Source: Oxalobacteraceae bacterium UBA7693 (GTDB taxonomy: Bacteria; Pseudomonadota; Gammaproteobacteria; Burkholderiales; Burkholderiaceae_D). From it: a stretch of 12,952 nt of DNA. Made by a program: the position numbers and the translations under genes. This document shows, in pieces, positions 1 through 6,220 of this stretch; positions within the stretch are counted from its first letter, which is position 1, and each line of letters starts with the position of its first letter. A model generated the notes under the pieces. That model did no database searches, was not told the DNA's origin, and saw nothing but the letters and a program-made list of their open reading frames with translations. The stretch spans positions 1-12,952 of the forward strand of contig DLGN01000184.1 in assembly GCA_002482715.1 (NCBI GenBank). The letters run 5' to 3'.

Positions 1-412
1 AAAAAAATCCAGCTGGATTTTTTTGTAAATCAGCCAAGATGCCTTCTGCTTTTGCTTTCACTAAACTAGCGGCTAGTCCTTCGCCTGGGGTGAACAAAAT
101 GTGGCTAGCTGCTGCCATTTCGCCTTGCTTAAAGCTTGCGCTATTTTCTTCGTAAAAAGTACGGCATGTCGCTTCGTTCACTTCGTCAAATGCTACTTCT
201 TGCTGCAACAATGTACCGATAATTTCTTCTTCGCTACCTGCATTGATATCGAGCTTCGCCGCTTCAGCCATCATCAAATTACGTAAAATTAATTCTTGAA
301 TTGCGCTATCGCGTAATTGTTCGCCCTCTGGGTGGCCAGCAGAGCGGGCACGGTTCATTTCAGCATTGATGGCTGTTTCGTTAATTTCGGTGCCGTTGAC
401 GCGAATAGTCAT
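1..412 (-). CDS. Parvulin-type peptidyl-prolyl isomerase, partial (C-terminus off window)
   Basis: The first 137 codons are visible and the gene continues past the left edge. Residues 1-95 are a helical, acidic N-terminal region of the SurA/NifM chaperone type. The catalytic PpiC (rotamase) domain begins near residue 100 with the family signature ASHILF (102-107), followed by a Gly-rich turn and an Ala/Lys-rich helix. Parvulins isomerise peptide bonds before proline and help proteins fold. No signal peptide or membrane segment is visible, so a cytoplasmic NifM-like enzyme fits better than periplasmic SurA or membrane-anchored PpiD. The ATG at 412-410 has an AGGA about 7 bases upstream on the minus strand. 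The gene lies downstream of the ParB-like gene on the same strand, but a 197-base gap with hairpins suggests its own promoter. The family call is firm; the exact subfamily is not. Confidence 0.85.
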   Translation of the reverse strand, partial: MTIRVNGTEINETAINAEMNRARSAGHPEGEQLRDSAIQELILRNLMMAEAAKLDINAGSEEEIIGTLLQQEVAFDEVNEATCRTFYEENSASFKQGEMAAASHILFTPGEGLAASLVKAKAEGILADLQKNPAGFF

Positions 413-457
413 GATGATCCTAAAAATAAAATGAATTGTGTGAATAAATTGGTAATT

Positions 458-499
458 GGTTTAATTGACATAATTAAACCAGAGCAAAACAAAAGTAAA
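458..499 (-). promoter_or_regulatory. Candidate promoter/operator of the isomerase gene
   Basis: A perfect 9-bp inverted repeat, GGTTTAATT (458-466) and AATTAAACC (472-480), has a 5-base centre. On the minus strand its outer arm contains TTTAAT (478-473), a 5/6 match to a -10 box. A weak -35-like TTTACT lies at 499-494 with a short 15-bp spacer. A start site near 466 would give a leader of about 54 bases. A symmetric site overlapping a -10 box would suit a dimeric repressor. This is inferred from sequence pattern only. Confidence 0.3.
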
Positions 500-528
500 A
501 CTGAATTTTGAGAACATTGCGTAATTAT

Positions 529-562
529 GGGCAAAACAGGCGATTTCAAGCCTGTTTTGCCC
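529..562 (-). terminator. Hairpin terminator candidate after the ParB-like gene
   Basis: A perfect 12-bp inverted repeat, GGGCAAAACAGG (529-540) and CCTGTTTTGCCC (551-562), encloses a 10-base loop. It lies about 50 bases downstream of the ParB-like stop codon. There is no clean U-tract on either strand, so it is not a textbook intrinsic terminator. A second small hairpin, GTCGA/TCGAC at 569-585, lies between it and the gene. It may act as an mRNA 3'-end stabiliser or a weak terminator. Confidence 0.45.
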
Positions 563-609
563 GATTTTGTCGAGATTTTATCGACATACTACGCAATTGC
601 TTTCTGCCC

Positions 610-1425
610 TTATTCCGGCATTGCTTGTGCTGTGGCTAGCTTCGCGCTTAATTCCGCTACTTGTAATTTAAGCGCTTGATTTTCTGCGCGTAAGCGTTCT
701 AGCTCAGAAACTGCTGGTGTTTCTGGGTTGCTGGCAGATGCATCTGAGCGAGCAGCGACTGCAGATTCTTGTTCGACGCTCACTTTCGGTGTGCGAGTTT
801 GGCGTAATTGACGAGCTGCTTGTTGCAATTCCTTTTTACCACCCGCAACCGCGGCAACTTGTTGCTCGCTTGGCAATGAAGCAATGGTGGCTGCGGTGTT
901 GATTGAGATCGTGCCGGAACGTATCGCTTCAACCAATTCTGGGGTTGCCGCTTTACGAATCTTCTCGATTTGCGCTACAGCTGGTTTGCTCAGTCCTGCA
1001 ACTTTGGCGATTTCATCGCGTGTTTCCACTGAAACAGGATCAGGTTCTTTCGCGGCTAATTCAGCTTCAGCAGCTTTTTCTTTACTGGTCTTCTCTTTAC
1101 GGCGAGTGGTGATAATTTCTTTCTTGCGTAATGCCAAAACACCGCGCTGAAAGCTAGATACACTGCGGCGCGCGAGATGATTGTCTATCATCCAAAGCAT
1201 GACGTCTTCGATACTCTGAAAATGATCATTCTGCTTGGTTTGAAACGGAATCTGATGCTTCTGGCAGATGGAGTATCGGTTATGGCCGTCAATGAGCGTT
1301 TCTCCCCATAGCACAAGTGCATCTCTACATCCTTCTTTTAGCAGGCTGCGCTCTAAGGCCAGATATTCTTGGGTTGTGAGTGGATCGATGTAATCGCGTA
1401 ATTCTTGATTGATGATGATATTCAT
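610..1425 (-). CDS. Standalone ParB-like DNA-binding protein
   Basis: 271 aa. The N-terminal ParB/Srx-type nucleotide-binding fold covers about 1-110 and carries the box DGHNR (46-50) in the setting LIDGHNRY. A helix-turn-helix follows at about 135-156 (EIAKVAGLSKPAVAQIEKI). The C-terminus (239-265) is a heptad-patterned coiled coil, SELERLRAENQALKL onward, likely a dimerisation helix. Similar proteins are annotated in Burkholderiales as plasmid replication/partition related. No ParA ATPase and no obvious parS-like palindrome cluster is visible here, so a role in chromosome segregation is not supported and it may act as a transcription factor. It lies 78 bases downstream of the LytTR regulator on the same strand. 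Only a weak Shine-Dalgarno precedes the ATG at 1425. The fold assignment is strong; the function is open. Confidence 0.8.
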   Translation of the reverse strand: MNIIINQELRDYIDPLTTQEYLALERSLLKEGCRDALVLWGETLIDGHNRYSICQKHQIPFQTKQNDHFQSIEDVMLWMIDNHLARRSVSSFQRGVLALRKKEIITTRRKEKTSKEKAAEAELAAKEPDPVSVETRDEIAKVAGLSKPAVAQIEKIRKAATPELVEAIRSGTISINTAATIASLPSEQQVAAVAGGKKELQQAARQLRQTRTPKVSVEQESAVAARSDASASNPETPAVSELERLRAENQALKLQVAELSAKLATAQAMPE

Positions 1426-1445
1426 AGTACTTAATTGATCGCATT

Positions 1446-1485
1446 AAACTGCGGAGGCGGTTTATTGAGATTGGATCTTGTCCAA
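1446..1485. other. Two small hairpins in the regulator/ParB-like gap
   Basis: The 78-base gap holds two potential stem-loops: AAACTGC/GCGGTTT (1446-1452 and 1457-1463, one G-T wobble, loop GGAG) and TTGGA/TCCAA (1471-1475 and 1481-1485, loop TCTTG). Neither has a U-tract in the minus-strand reading direction. They could attenuate read-through from the two-component genes into the ParB-like gene or mark a processing site. Their significance is uncertain. Confidence 0.3.
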
Positions 1486-1503
1486 TTTCTAAAGACCAGC
1501 ACT

Positions 1504-2235
1504 TTACAGCATTCCTTTGATGCGGTCATAGCCAGAACGGCTAATCGGAAGAACAACGCCATTATGCATTACGGCCTGATAGCTATCTTTGTTAGCGCGT
1601 TCCAGACATTTAAGTGCCTGAAGGCGGATGATGGTAGATCGGTGTATGCGCACAAAAAAGGCGGGATTGAGTTGCTTCTCTAAATCTGAAAGACTTTGGG
1701 TTTTCAATAGAGATTTTCCGGCGAAGTGAATCTGTACGTAATCATCTTGCGCCTCGATGTAATCGATTTGCTCGATCGTGATGACATGAGTTTGTCCACG
1801 ATCTCTGACCGTCAGGCGCTCTGGCATTGCGTTAGTTTGTGTGATCAGCGCTTGTACCGCGTTATTAGTTTGTCCTAATAATTTACGTGCCTTGTTTAAG
1901 GCATCGTCAAATCGTTGTTGTGAATAGGGTTTGAGCAAATAATCAATCGCGTGTTGATCAAAGGCCTTGACCGCATATTGGTCGTAGGCTGTAGTAAAAA
2001 TGACGCCATCTTTGCGTCCAGTTGCCGCTAACACTTCAAAGCCATTGAGTTTGGGCATTTGAATGTCGAGAAAAATCAGATCGGGTTGATGTGCGGTAAT
2101 TGCATCGACTGCTTCGATGCCGTTTTCACATTCACCTATGATTTGTATATCCGTATGTGGACGCAAATATTCTTTTGTCAGGCGACGTGCAAGTTCTTCG
2201 TCGTCGATGATTAGGGTGCGTAAGCTTGTATTCAT
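1504..2235 (-). CDS. LytTR-family response regulator (LytR/AlgR type)
   Basis: 243 aa. The receiver domain (about 5-120) has the acidic pair D11-D12, the phosphoacceptor D57 in FLDIQMPKLNGFE, the switch Thr at 81-82 and the conserved K102 in LLKPYSQQRF. The LytTR DNA-binding domain (about 138-243) shows the typical YIEAQDDYVQIH and FVRIHRSTIIRL segments. Phosphorylation of D57 should drive dimerisation and binding to direct repeats in DNA. It is encoded 31 bases downstream of the sensor kinase, its likely partner, in the same direction. No clear Shine-Dalgarno precedes the ATG, so translation may be coupled to the kinase gene. E. coli relatives are YpdB and BtsR; the target here is unknown. 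The repeat pair upstream of the first gene of this cassette is a plausible binding site. Confidence 0.93.
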   Translation of the reverse strand: MNTSLRTLIIDDEELARRLTKEYLRPHTDIQIIGECENGIEAVDAITAHQPDLIFLDIQMPKLNGFEVLAATGRKDGVIFTTAYDQYAVKAFDQHAIDYLLKPYSQQRFDDALNKARKLLGQTNNAVQALITQTNAMPERLTVRDRGQTHVITIEQIDYIEAQDDYVQIHFAGKSLLKTQSLSDLEKQLNPAFFVRIHRSTIIRLQALKCLERANKDSYQAVMHNGVVLPISRSGYDRIKGML

Positions 2236-2266
2236 AGATGAAAGTGTGATGATATGAATTGAAAAG

Positions 2267-3325
2267 TCAGCTGCGTTCTAAAGGTAAGGTAATTTCTATC
2301 CGGAAAACTTGCTCAGCGATCCGCCATTCCACACGAGATTTATCGCCATATAAGCTACGCAAGCGTGCTTGCAAATTCTTCAGACCGGTACCTGTTCCTT
2401 GCGCACTGCTTGGCTGCGTATCGACAGGATTGTCAATCGCCACAAATAGCCATGGGGCACGCACTTTGCTACTGAGTTCAATTGTGCCGCCATCGACCAA
2501 ATCGCGGATACCATGTTTGATGGCGTTTTCTAACAAGGGCTGCAATAGCATGGGCGGTAACAAGCAATTTTCGGAATCTGGATCAATACGCATTTGCACT
2601 TGTAGCTTCTTACCAAAGCGAATTTTTTCGATGGTCAGAAAATGATTGCACAGTGCGATCTCATCGCTAAGCGCAATTTTCTGTTGTTCAGAAAGCGCTA
2701 AAGTTTGCCGAAAAAACTGTGCTAACTCTATCGTCATATCGCGCGCGCCTGCCGCGTCTATGGTGGTCAGTGCACTGATGGAATTTAAGCTATTGAATAG
2801 GAAATGTGGATTGATTTGAGTGCGTAAAACTTGTAATTCGGCATCGCGGGCTAACATTTCAGAAGCCGCTTCGCGCCGTTCTGCTTGGCGGATATTATCA
2901 AGTGCAAGCAAGACGTCATAGACGAGAATCGATAGCAGATATAGCAGCGTTCCACAGATGAGCAATAGGCTTGCCAGATGTTGATTCATTTCAATACCAG
3001 CCCAGCTTTCATCGAATAGCAAAGTGATCTTATTCCAAAAAAAGCACAATATCCCCCAGATGATGCCGTAAATTAAAGCAGTACCACCAAATACACCGGC
3101 AACAACGAAGAAGCTACGTTTCTTCATCGGCAAGGATCGTGCGACATAGTAAGCTGATGCCGATAAACTGCCAAATACCAAGGTCGCTGGAACCGCAAAT
3201 AACAGCGCATTAGCCCACAGACTGATGTTTGTCAGAACTAATAGTGCAGCCAGTAAACATCCTATCGTTAACCAAATTGCATAGGTCAGTGTGATATTAC
3301 GCAGATTGGATAAGATAGGATTCAT
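2267..3325 (-). CDS. LytS-family sensor histidine kinase
   Basis: 352 aa inner-membrane kinase of the His_kinase (PF06580) group. Four hydrophobic segments lie at about 14-34, 40-62, 72-98 and 117-140. A helical linker (140-168) follows, then the H-box with H174 in INPHFLFNSLNSI. The ATP-binding domain has the N-box ENAIKHG (266-272) and a Gly-rich GTGTGL (310-315). It lacks the long GAF-containing LytS input module, so the signal is probably sensed within the membrane or through a partner. The LiaF-like proteins encoded just upstream are the natural candidates, because LiaF controls the LiaS kinase in Firmicutes; that parallel is inference. The gene sits 56 bases downstream of the LiaF-like gene and 31 bases upstream of the LytTR regulator. 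Confidence 0.93.
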   Translation of the reverse strand: MNPILSNLRNITLTYAIWLTIGCLLAALLVLTNISLWANALLFAVPATLVFGSLSASAYYVARSLPMKKRSFFVVAGVFGGTALIYGIIWGILCFFWNKITLLFDESWAGIEMNQHLASLLLICGTLLYLLSILVYDVLLALDNIRQAERREAASEMLARDAELQVLRTQINPHFLFNSLNSISALTTIDAAGARDMTIELAQFFRQTLALSEQQKIALSDEIALCNHFLTIEKIRFGKKLQVQMRIDPDSENCLLPPMLLQPLLENAIKHGIRDLVDGGTIELSSKVRAPWLFVAIDNPVDTQPSSAQGTGTGLKNLQARLRSLYGDKSRVEWRIAEQVFRIEITLPLERS

Positions 3326-3381
3326 CTTGCTCAGATTTTTCTAGAAATGATCGTTGTATCGTCGTTAGCTACTAATACCAG

Positions 3382-4089
3382 TTAGTTTTTTATCTCAACA
3401 CCACCCATCACGGCGGTGCCAGTGATGATCAGACGTTTGTTCGCATTCATTGATGGAATACTTGAATCATCGATTCCACCCAAGAACGCAAAACCATTAT
3501 TCACTACCGTCCAGTCACTAGGGATTTTGAGTGTAATACCACCCCAAAATGCCGTCACATTGAGGACTGCCTCAGTTTGGATCACCGCATTGCGCAGGTC
3601 AAGTTCTGCGCCGCCCATGATCGCAGTAATCGCACCGCCACGGAAATCGCTAGAAGCGATATTGCCTTGATGACCGCTCATGATAGCAACGATATCTAAA
3701 TGTGTATCGCTAGAAGTTGTCACGTTGTTGTTCATGGTGCTGCTGTTGAGTCCTCTAAAAATATCATTCGCTTTATCTTTAAAGATCACTACCAAACCGC
3801 CAGCAATCATGAATACTGGCCACCAATCACGCATGCGAAAATGGATGATGCCGATACGATTAAGTGTGATGATCGTACCTGCGGCAATCAATCCACCACC
3901 AATAATGTAACCAGAACGCGTATTTGCTTGCGATAACTTGATTGCGCCTGCAACGATAAATACGGTAGGCCAAAATTGAATCAGGTCGCGGGTATTAAAG
4001 ATTTGTAAGTTATCGAGCAGAGCTAATGCGCCGAGGACGATAATGAACGCACCGAGGATCAGGCGTTGCTGTGGATTAACGTTTTTCAT
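3382..4089 (-). CDS. LiaF-like membrane protein with C-terminal cell-wall-response domain
   Basis: 235 aa. The N-terminal half has about four short hydrophobic segments (9-25, 40-52, 60-76, 89-104) carrying the repeated pattern of the LiaI/LiaF transmembrane region: LLDNLQIFNTRDLIQFWP, then a WWPVFMIAGG repeat. The C-terminal half (about 130-235) is rich in short beta strands with recurring Gly-Gly turns (IMGGAELDL, FWGGITLKIP, FLGGI, VMGGVEI), as in the LiaF/YvqF C-terminal domain. In Bacillus, LiaF inhibits the LiaRS system that responds to cell-wall antibiotics. Here the partner kinase is LytS-type rather than LiaS-type. The start at 4089 has AGGA 8 bases upstream. A shorter paralogue is encoded immediately upstream. 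The domain call is solid; control of the kinase is inferred from context. Confidence 0.85.
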   Translation of the reverse strand: MKNVNPQQRLILGAFIIVLGALALLDNLQIFNTRDLIQFWPTVFIVAGAIKLSQANTRSGYIIGGGLIAAGTIITLNRIGIIHFRMRDWWPVFMIAGGLVVIFKDKANDIFRGLNSSTMNNNVTTSSDTHLDIVAIMSGHQGNIASSDFRGGAITAIMGGAELDLRNAVIQTEAVLNVTAFWGGITLKIPSDWTVVNNGFAFLGGIDDSSIPSMNANKRLIITGTAVMGGVEIKN

Positions 4090-4130
4090 AAAGGTATCCT
4101 GTCTTTTGAATTGAGTTCGATTTCAATGTC

Positions 4131-4187
4131 TACGTAGTTTTATGTAGTGATTGCGTTGGCTTATCGATGATTTATCGACGAATCACT
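4131..4187. repeat. Direct and inverted repeats between the two LiaF-type genes
   Basis: The 98-base gap contains near-identical heptamers TACGTAG (4131-4137) and TATGTAG (4141-4147), one helical turn apart. It also holds an inverted pair AGTGATT (4146-4152)/AATCACT (4181-4187), which encloses a smaller hairpin TCGAT/ATCGA (4164-4168 and 4174-4178). Together they could form a cruciform or an RNA stem after the 118-aa gene. The arrangement may tune expression between the two paralogues. No function can be assigned. Confidence 0.35.
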
Positions 4188-4544
4188 TCAATTGTTTGGT
4201 TTGTCAGCAAAATATTTGATCACCATGCTAAGTCCTGCGGCGATGACAAACAGCGGCCAGCTGTTGCTAAACGTCAAACCGTACAGTTTTTGGGTGACGG
4301 CATATAACCAAGCAGCGATACCAATTTGCATCAAACCATTGAGCACTTCAGCAACACCTGTTGCCCGAACTACACATATCAATCCTGAAATGGCGATCAA
4401 TGCTGGCCAGTATTGGAAGTAGTCACGGGCATTGATGTAATCTAGGCGGTCAAGTAAGAAGAAGCTACCTAGCAAAATCAGAATAATGCCGAAACTGAAG
4501 TTATCTTTGTTTTTGCGTGTTGTTATTGTGGTTTGATCTGACAT
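4188..4544 (-). CDS. Short LiaI/LiaF-type transmembrane protein (DUF5668-like)
   Basis: 118 aa with a polar N-terminus (1-15) and about four hydrophobic stretches (17-32, 45-60, 66-84, 94-110). The segment LLDRLDYINARDYFQYWP aligns by eye with LLDNLQIFNTRDLIQFWP in the downstream 235-aa protein, and a second NSWPLFVIAAGL repeat matches its WWPVFMIAGG. It is therefore a membrane-only paralogue lacking the beta-rich C-terminal domain. It is the first gene of the LiaF-like/kinase/regulator cassette. A strong Shine-Dalgarno (AAAGGAA) lies about 5 bases before the ATG at 4544. It might interact with the other LiaF-like protein or with the kinase in the inner membrane. The domain resemblance is clear; the role is unknown. 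Confidence 0.8.
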   Translation of the reverse strand: MSDQTTITTRKNKDNFSFGIILILLGSFFLLDRLDYINARDYFQYWPALIAISGLICVVRATGVAEVLNGLMQIGIAAWLYAVTQKLYGLTFSNSWPLFVIAAGLSMVIKYFADKPNN

Positions 4545-4567
4545 GATATTTCCTTTCGATGTAGCAA

Positions 4568-4598
4568 TGATCTTTAACGGATATTAATTTGATCTTTA
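4568..4598 (-). promoter_or_regulatory. Paired 9-bp direct repeats, candidate LytTR operator
   Basis: The minus strand carries two identical TAAAGATCA boxes (plus strand TGATCTTTA at 4568-4576 and 4590-4598), 13 bases apart and 22 bases start to start. They lie 24-54 bases upstream of the start codon of the first cassette gene. LytTR regulators typically bind two direct repeats of about 9 bp on the same DNA face roughly two helical turns apart. The location and spacing fit autoregulation by the encoded LytTR protein. The box itself does not closely match the AgrA/AlgR consensus, so the call rests on geometry. Confidence 0.4.
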
Positions 4599-4601
4599 GA
4601 T

Positions 4602-4766
4602 TCAACCAGCTTTAGTTGATTGAGTGCGCATTGCATTGCGCCACATCGATAAGATAAAACAGCCGTTGTGAGAAGTCATGCCGAATTCGGCGAACTGCAG
4701 GAATGGATCGGTGAATGGCGAAACAGATGGCGAATCACAGCTTCTGAACATGAATTCAATACGCAT
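4602..4766 (-). other. Unexplained intergenic block with an open 54-codon frame
   Basis: The gap between alkB and the LiaF-type cassette (4545-4783) has a part that reads unlike the AT-rich spacers nearby. It contains a 12-bp palindrome GCCGAATTCGGC (4680-4691) and a near-palindrome GCGCATTGCATTGCGC (4626-4641). On the minus strand an ATG at 4766 opens a 54-codon frame ending at 4602. It has no Shine-Dalgarno and no recognisable protein. A different plus-strand frame, 4653-4835, is also open but lacks an ATG. It could be a gene remnant or regulatory DNA. Confidence 0.2.
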
Positions 4767-4783
4767 CAGTTACACATCAGCGA

Positions 4784-5407
4784 TCACGACTGCTTAGCGA
4801 TGATTTGTCGAAAGGTTAAATTAATACGTGCCTGACATGGATACTTTTCTTTTGCAATCGCGTGCTGCCAATGGCTTTGTGTGTCACCCGACATTATCAG
4901 CAAACTGCCATTGCACAAGGCAATTTTATAGCGCAGTTCTTTACGAAATTTGTGCTTGAGGGCAAACTCCCTAGCGCCACCCAAACTCAAAGACGCGATG
5001 ACTGGTTGTGGCCCTAATTCCGATTCGTCATCACTATGCCAGCCCATGCTATCTTGCTGATCGCGGTAATAATTAAGTAGCACGCTATTAAATTGATGCC
5101 CAGTGTGTTGCTCAATCGCCTGTTTGATGCGGCGTAGTTCCTCGCTCCATTCCAAGGGTTTTAGGTGCAAGCCGGAGTATGTATATTCTGCTTCTGCGTC
5201 ACCATACCAAGCACTTAAACGCGGTTGTAAACGCGGCAATCCAGCGATTCGGATCTGGTCTTGACGCCATGGTGTCGCATTTTGCAGATGATCAAATAGT
5301 TGATTCGCTTCTGCACTGGCATAAAATTCAGGATAAAAATCTAAGGTGGCGTCTTCTAATGTAATACGCTCACCACCTTGTTCGGTATCAAATAAGGACG
5401 TTTGCAT
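4784..5407 (-). CDS. alkB: AlkB-family DNA/RNA dealkylase (2OG-Fe(II) dioxygenase)
   Basis: 207 aa, the usual length for the ALKBH2/3-like bacterial group. The enzyme oxidatively removes methyl groups such as 1-methyladenine and 3-methylcytosine, using Fe(II), oxygen and 2-oxoglutarate. The iron ligands are visible as H124 and D126 in GWHSDDE and H182 in SHWQHAI. The 2-oxoglutarate-binding arginines are R194 and R200 in ARINLTFR. The preceding NYYRDQQDSMGWH and following SLSLGGAREFAL segments are standard for the family. The start codon lies only 3 bases past the ycgR stop and has no clear Shine-Dalgarno, so translation is probably coupled to ycgR. No ada gene or Ada box is seen nearby, so induction by alkylation is not indicated here. 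The family call is very firm. Confidence 0.95.
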   Translation of the reverse strand: MQTSLFDTEQGGERITLEDATLDFYPEFYASAEANQLFDHLQNATPWRQDQIRIAGLPRLQPRLSAWYGDAEAEYTYSGLHLKPLEWSEELRRIKQAIEQHTGHQFNSVLLNYYRDQQDSMGWHSDDESELGPQPVIASLSLGGAREFALKHKFRKELRYKIALCNGSLLIMSGDTQSHWQHAIAKEKYPCQARINLTFRQIIAKQS

Positions 5408-5410
5408 GGA

Positions 5411-6145
5411 TTATTTTTTGCCCAACAAACGATGCCGTTCATATTCGATATTGATAATCGTACGTTGGACTGCAATATCCATCGCCCGTGGCAAATCAAC
5501 GAAGCTAAAACCGATTTGATATCGAAGCCCTTTGTGTTTGTCAATTTGTGTAATGTGCCTGACGATCACGGAGCAATGCAGATTTGATTTTGGTGAGAGT
5601 GTGATCCAGACACGATGTATGGTATCGCCAACTTTGAATTTTGGTTCGCCATCGATGGTTATGCCAAAGCCTCCGACGCTGAGATCATGTATGGGCCAAT
5701 TCGCGATTAAATCACCATCAGTATCACTTAATTTTGCGCGAAAAGGGTTCGCGATTGGGAGTAAATTGCGATAACTTTCCCGACGTTGCAGACGAATAAT
5801 GCGATTGGGGATAGGAACCCAAAATGCATCTTGTTCGCCCCAAGTAAATCGCTGAGGCTCTAAGCCTGTGAACTGTACCCGAATACCATCGGGAAATGCC
5901 ATAAACACGCATTGGGCGGCTTTTTCTAGCAATGCATTTGATTTAGGATCTCCTCCTAAATCAAACACCAATCCATCTGGACGTGCCGATAAAATTAGGC
6001 TCAAAATAAAATGTTGACCGCTGTTGAAATAGACAGAAACAGGCTCACGTCGGTGTGCGAGTTCGTTTAAAACACTGAGGATTTCTACTTGACCAAGTAA
6101 AAAATATCTTTCCTCGATTTGTTCATTGCTGAGTGATGCCGCCAT
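5411..6145 (-). CDS. ycgR: Flagellar brake protein YcgR (PilZ, c-di-GMP receptor)
   Basis: 244 aa with the standard two-domain architecture. The YcgR N-terminal beta-barrel domain spans about 12-108. The PilZ domain (about 117-235) begins with the c-di-GMP-binding RxxxR motif (R122-R126 in QRRESYR) and continues with the D/NxSxxG motif (D154-G159 in HDLSVGGFG). When c-di-GMP is high, YcgR binds the flagellar motor and slows swimming. The ATG at 6145 follows a good Shine-Dalgarno (AAAGGAA). Upstream on the same strand is the 123-aa orphan gene (75-base gap). Downstream, alkB begins after 3 bases. No flagellar structural genes are present in the window. Both ligand motifs are intact, so the protein should bind c-di-GMP. 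Confidence 0.93.
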   Translation of the reverse strand: MAASLSNEQIEERYFLLGQVEILSVLNELAHRREPVSVYFNSGQHFILSLILSARPDGLVFDLGGDPKSNALLEKAAQCVFMAFPDGIRVQFTGLEPQRFTWGEQDAFWVPIPNRIIRLQRRESYRNLLPIANPFRAKLSDTDGDLIANWPIHDLSVGGFGITIDGEPKFKVGDTIHRVWITLSPKSNLHCSVIVRHITQIDKHKGLRYQIGFSFVDLPRAMDIAVQRTIINIEYERHRLLGKK

Positions 6146-6220
6146 GAACTTCCTTTGCTATAACTAGATGTACGATTCAATTGCATGGTGTATTGATTGA
6201 TCATCAATTCTCTAAGCAAT

